A DNA stretch of 64,000 bases, taken from the NCBI RefSeq assembly GCF_000814845.2, contig NZ_CP010431.2, positions 5,022,001 to 5,086,000 on the forward strand, given 5' to 3'. The stretch is from Pandoraea sputorum (lineage in GTDB: Bacteria; Pseudomonadota; Gammaproteobacteria; Burkholderiales; Burkholderiaceae). Both the position numbers and the translations under genes were made by a program. Positions 62,718-64,000 of this stretch are shown piece after piece; position 1 is the stretch's first letter, and each line of letters starts with the position of its first letter. Under the pieces are notes generated by a model. The model worked only from the letters and a program-made list of their open reading frames with translations. It was not told where the DNA came from and did no database searches.

Positions 62718-64000
62718 AGCATCACCCCCGCGTCGGCGGCCAGATCAACGACGGTATCGCGAAACACGTTTGCGCGATGCTCGTAGTTGCGGAACATGTC
62801 AAAGCTCGCACAGGCCGGCGAAAGCAGCACGGCATCGCCAGGCTGCGCCAGACGGGCGGCTTCGCGTGTGGCGTCTTCCAGCGTCGCGGCGTCGATCAGA
62901 TCGACACCGGTGTCCGTGAGCGCTTCGCGCAGCAGCGGCGCGTCGCGACCGATCAGCAGCACCGCGCGTGCGTGATGTGCGACCGGATTGGCCAGCGGCG
63001 AGAAATCCTGCCCCTTGCCGTCGCCGCCGAGAATCAGGAGCAGCTTCTTTTCGAGTCCCGTAATCGCCGCGACCGTCGCGCCGACGTTGGTGCCCTTGCT
63101 GTCGTCGTAGAACTCGACTTCGTTGATCGTAGCGACGAGCTGAACACGATGCGGCTCGCCCGGATACTCACGCAGACCGTGCAGCAGCTTGGCCAGCGGC
63201 AGATCGATCGCGCGGGCGAGTGCGAGCGCCGCCAGGGCGTTCGCGGCGTTGTGCTGACCGCGAATGCGCAGCGCGTCGGCCGGCATCAGACGCTTGCCCA
63301 ACACCTCGACCGTGGCTTCCGGTGCACCCGCCTTGCGACGCTTGGGTGCGGGCGGCGCGTCGTCGCGCGTGAAGCCCTCGACCAGCCACCACATGCCGCC
63401 TTCCATCTCCAGACCGAAGTCGCCCACGGCGTCGGGCTTGCCCGTGCCGAAGGTCACCACGTTGGCTTCGGGCGATGCGAACGCGATCACGCGAGCGTCG
63501 TCGCGATTGAGCACGCGCACGGTGTTCTCGCCGAAGATGCGTGCTTTGGCTTTGGCGTAGGCGTCCATATCGCCGTGCCAGACCAGATGGTCTTGCGTGA
63601 TGTTGAGAATGGCCGCCGCATCGGGTGCGAGCGAATGCGTCGTCTCCAACTGGAAGCTGGAGAGTTCGAGGACCCATACGTCGGGGAGCGTGGCGTCGGC
63701 GATGCACTCGCTCAAACGGTCGAGTGCCGACGGGCTGATGTTGCCCGCCACGGCCGTACGCTTGCCAGCCCGGCGACACAGCAACCCGGTGAGACTCGTC
63801 GTCGTGGTCTTGCCGTTCGTGCCGGTAATTGCGAGCACCTTCGGCGCGTAGCCGCTCGTCGACTTCATGTGACGCAAGGCCTGCGCGAAGAACTCGATTT
63901 CACCCCACACCGGCACGCCGCGCTCGGCCGCCTCGGCCAGCAGCGCCGTCACGTCTTCGGCGAGCGGCGAGAGGCCCGGGCTGATGCCGATGAGTTCGAT
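62714..64000 (-). CDS. murD: UDP-N-acetylmuramoyl-L-alanine--D-glutamate ligase, C-terminal part (cut by window edge)
   Basis: MurD adds D-glutamate to UDP-MurNAc-L-Ala. The visible 428 codons include the end of the N-terminal domain ([17 protein letters not shown]), the ATP loop [68 protein letters not shown] and the C-terminal [20 protein letters not shown] and [22 protein letters not shown]. The true start lies beyond the right edge; a GTG at 63952 is internal. The stop overlaps the ftsW start. Confidence 0.97.
   Translation of the reverse strand: MELIGISPGLSPLAEDVTALLAEAAERGVPVWGEIEFFAQALRHMKSTSGYAPKVLAITGTNGKTTTTSLTGLLCRRAGKRTAVAGNISPSALDRLSECIADATLPDVWVLELSSFQLETTHSLAPDAAAILNITQDHLVWHGDMDAYAKAKARIFGENTVRVLNRDDARVIAFASPEANVVTFGTGKPDAVGDFGLEMEGGMWWLVEGFTRDDAPPAPKRRKAGAPEATVEVLGKRLMPADALRIRGQHNAANALAALALARAIDLPLAKLLHGLREYPGEPHRVQLVATINEVEFYDDSKGTNVGATVAAITGLEKKLLLILGGDGKGQDFSPLANPVAHHARAVLLIGRDAPLLREALTDTGVDLIDAATLEDATREAARLAQPGDAVLLSPACASFDMFRNYEHRANVFRDTVVDLAADAGVML

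Overview
The window is a contiguous stretch of housekeeping chromosome from a GC-rich betaproteobacterium of the order Burkholderiales. A Pandoraea/Burkholderia-like member of the Burkholderiaceae is the best guess. This rests on the betaproteobacterial gene orders (accB-accC-prmA-DUF3426; pilB-pilC-pilD-coaE-zapD-yacG; ftsZ/ftsA/ftsQ/ddl/murC/murG/ftsW/murD), an alanine/lysine/proline-rich histone H1-like protein, and an LpxO lipid A hydroxylase. I see no prophage, transposon, integron, CRISPR array or defence island. Genes are almost all full length; only the two window-edge genes (corA at the left, murD at the right) are cut.

Layout. 1-9.4 kb: a divergent corA/mscS pair, then a leftward run mpl-yqiA-rnb-tonB-lpxO-aroE-mtgA (peptidoglycan recycling, RNA turnover, envelope energisation, lipid A modification, shikimate pathway, glycan polymerisation). 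9.5-17.6 kb: a rightward run with a protein of unknown function, a TlpA thioredoxin, aroQ, accB-accC, prmA, a DUF3426 zinc-ribbon membrane protein, tpx, a PfkB kinase and a glycine-zipper lipoprotein. 17.7-26 kb: the histone H1-like gene, class I ribonucleotide reductase split as nrdB and nrdA around an aldose epimerase, then ampD. 26.4-34.7 kb: small membrane proteins and a CcsA-type assembly protein, ffh, hpt, marC, proS, rppH and a CNP1-like lipoprotein. 34.8-40.9 kb: proB, then obgE-rpmA-rplU, divergent from ispB, followed by tRNA-Pro(CGG) and a CNNM/CBS transporter. 41-47.7 kb: pilB-pilC-pilD-coaE, zapD-yacG, mutT and a DUF815 ATPase. 47.9-53.9 kb: argJ, secA, dciA, lpxC. 54.5-64 kb: the distal half of the division/cell wall (dcw) cluster, leftward, tightly packed with ATGA overlaps.

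The most informative non-coding signals are NrdR-box arrays. The nrdA promoter has two boxes exactly 31 bp apart. The nrdB upstream region has two good boxes 31 bp apart plus a third half-conserved copy another 31 bp away. This predicts that the two separated ribonucleotide reductase genes are co-repressed by NrdR. Other structure worth attention: a repeat-bearing 800-bp spacer downstream of nrdB with a distant minus-strand terminator, a 22-bp perfect palindrome and low-complexity repeats at the histone-like gene, an intrinsic terminator separating rpmA from obgE, and a reduced type IV pilus core whose prepilin peptidase lacks the usual cysteine motif.

I did not find a convincing undescribed multi-gene system. 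The window reads as conserved core genome, and the findings are mostly regulatory or architectural. Gene names come from recognising conserved motifs and gene order by eye; no database search was run.
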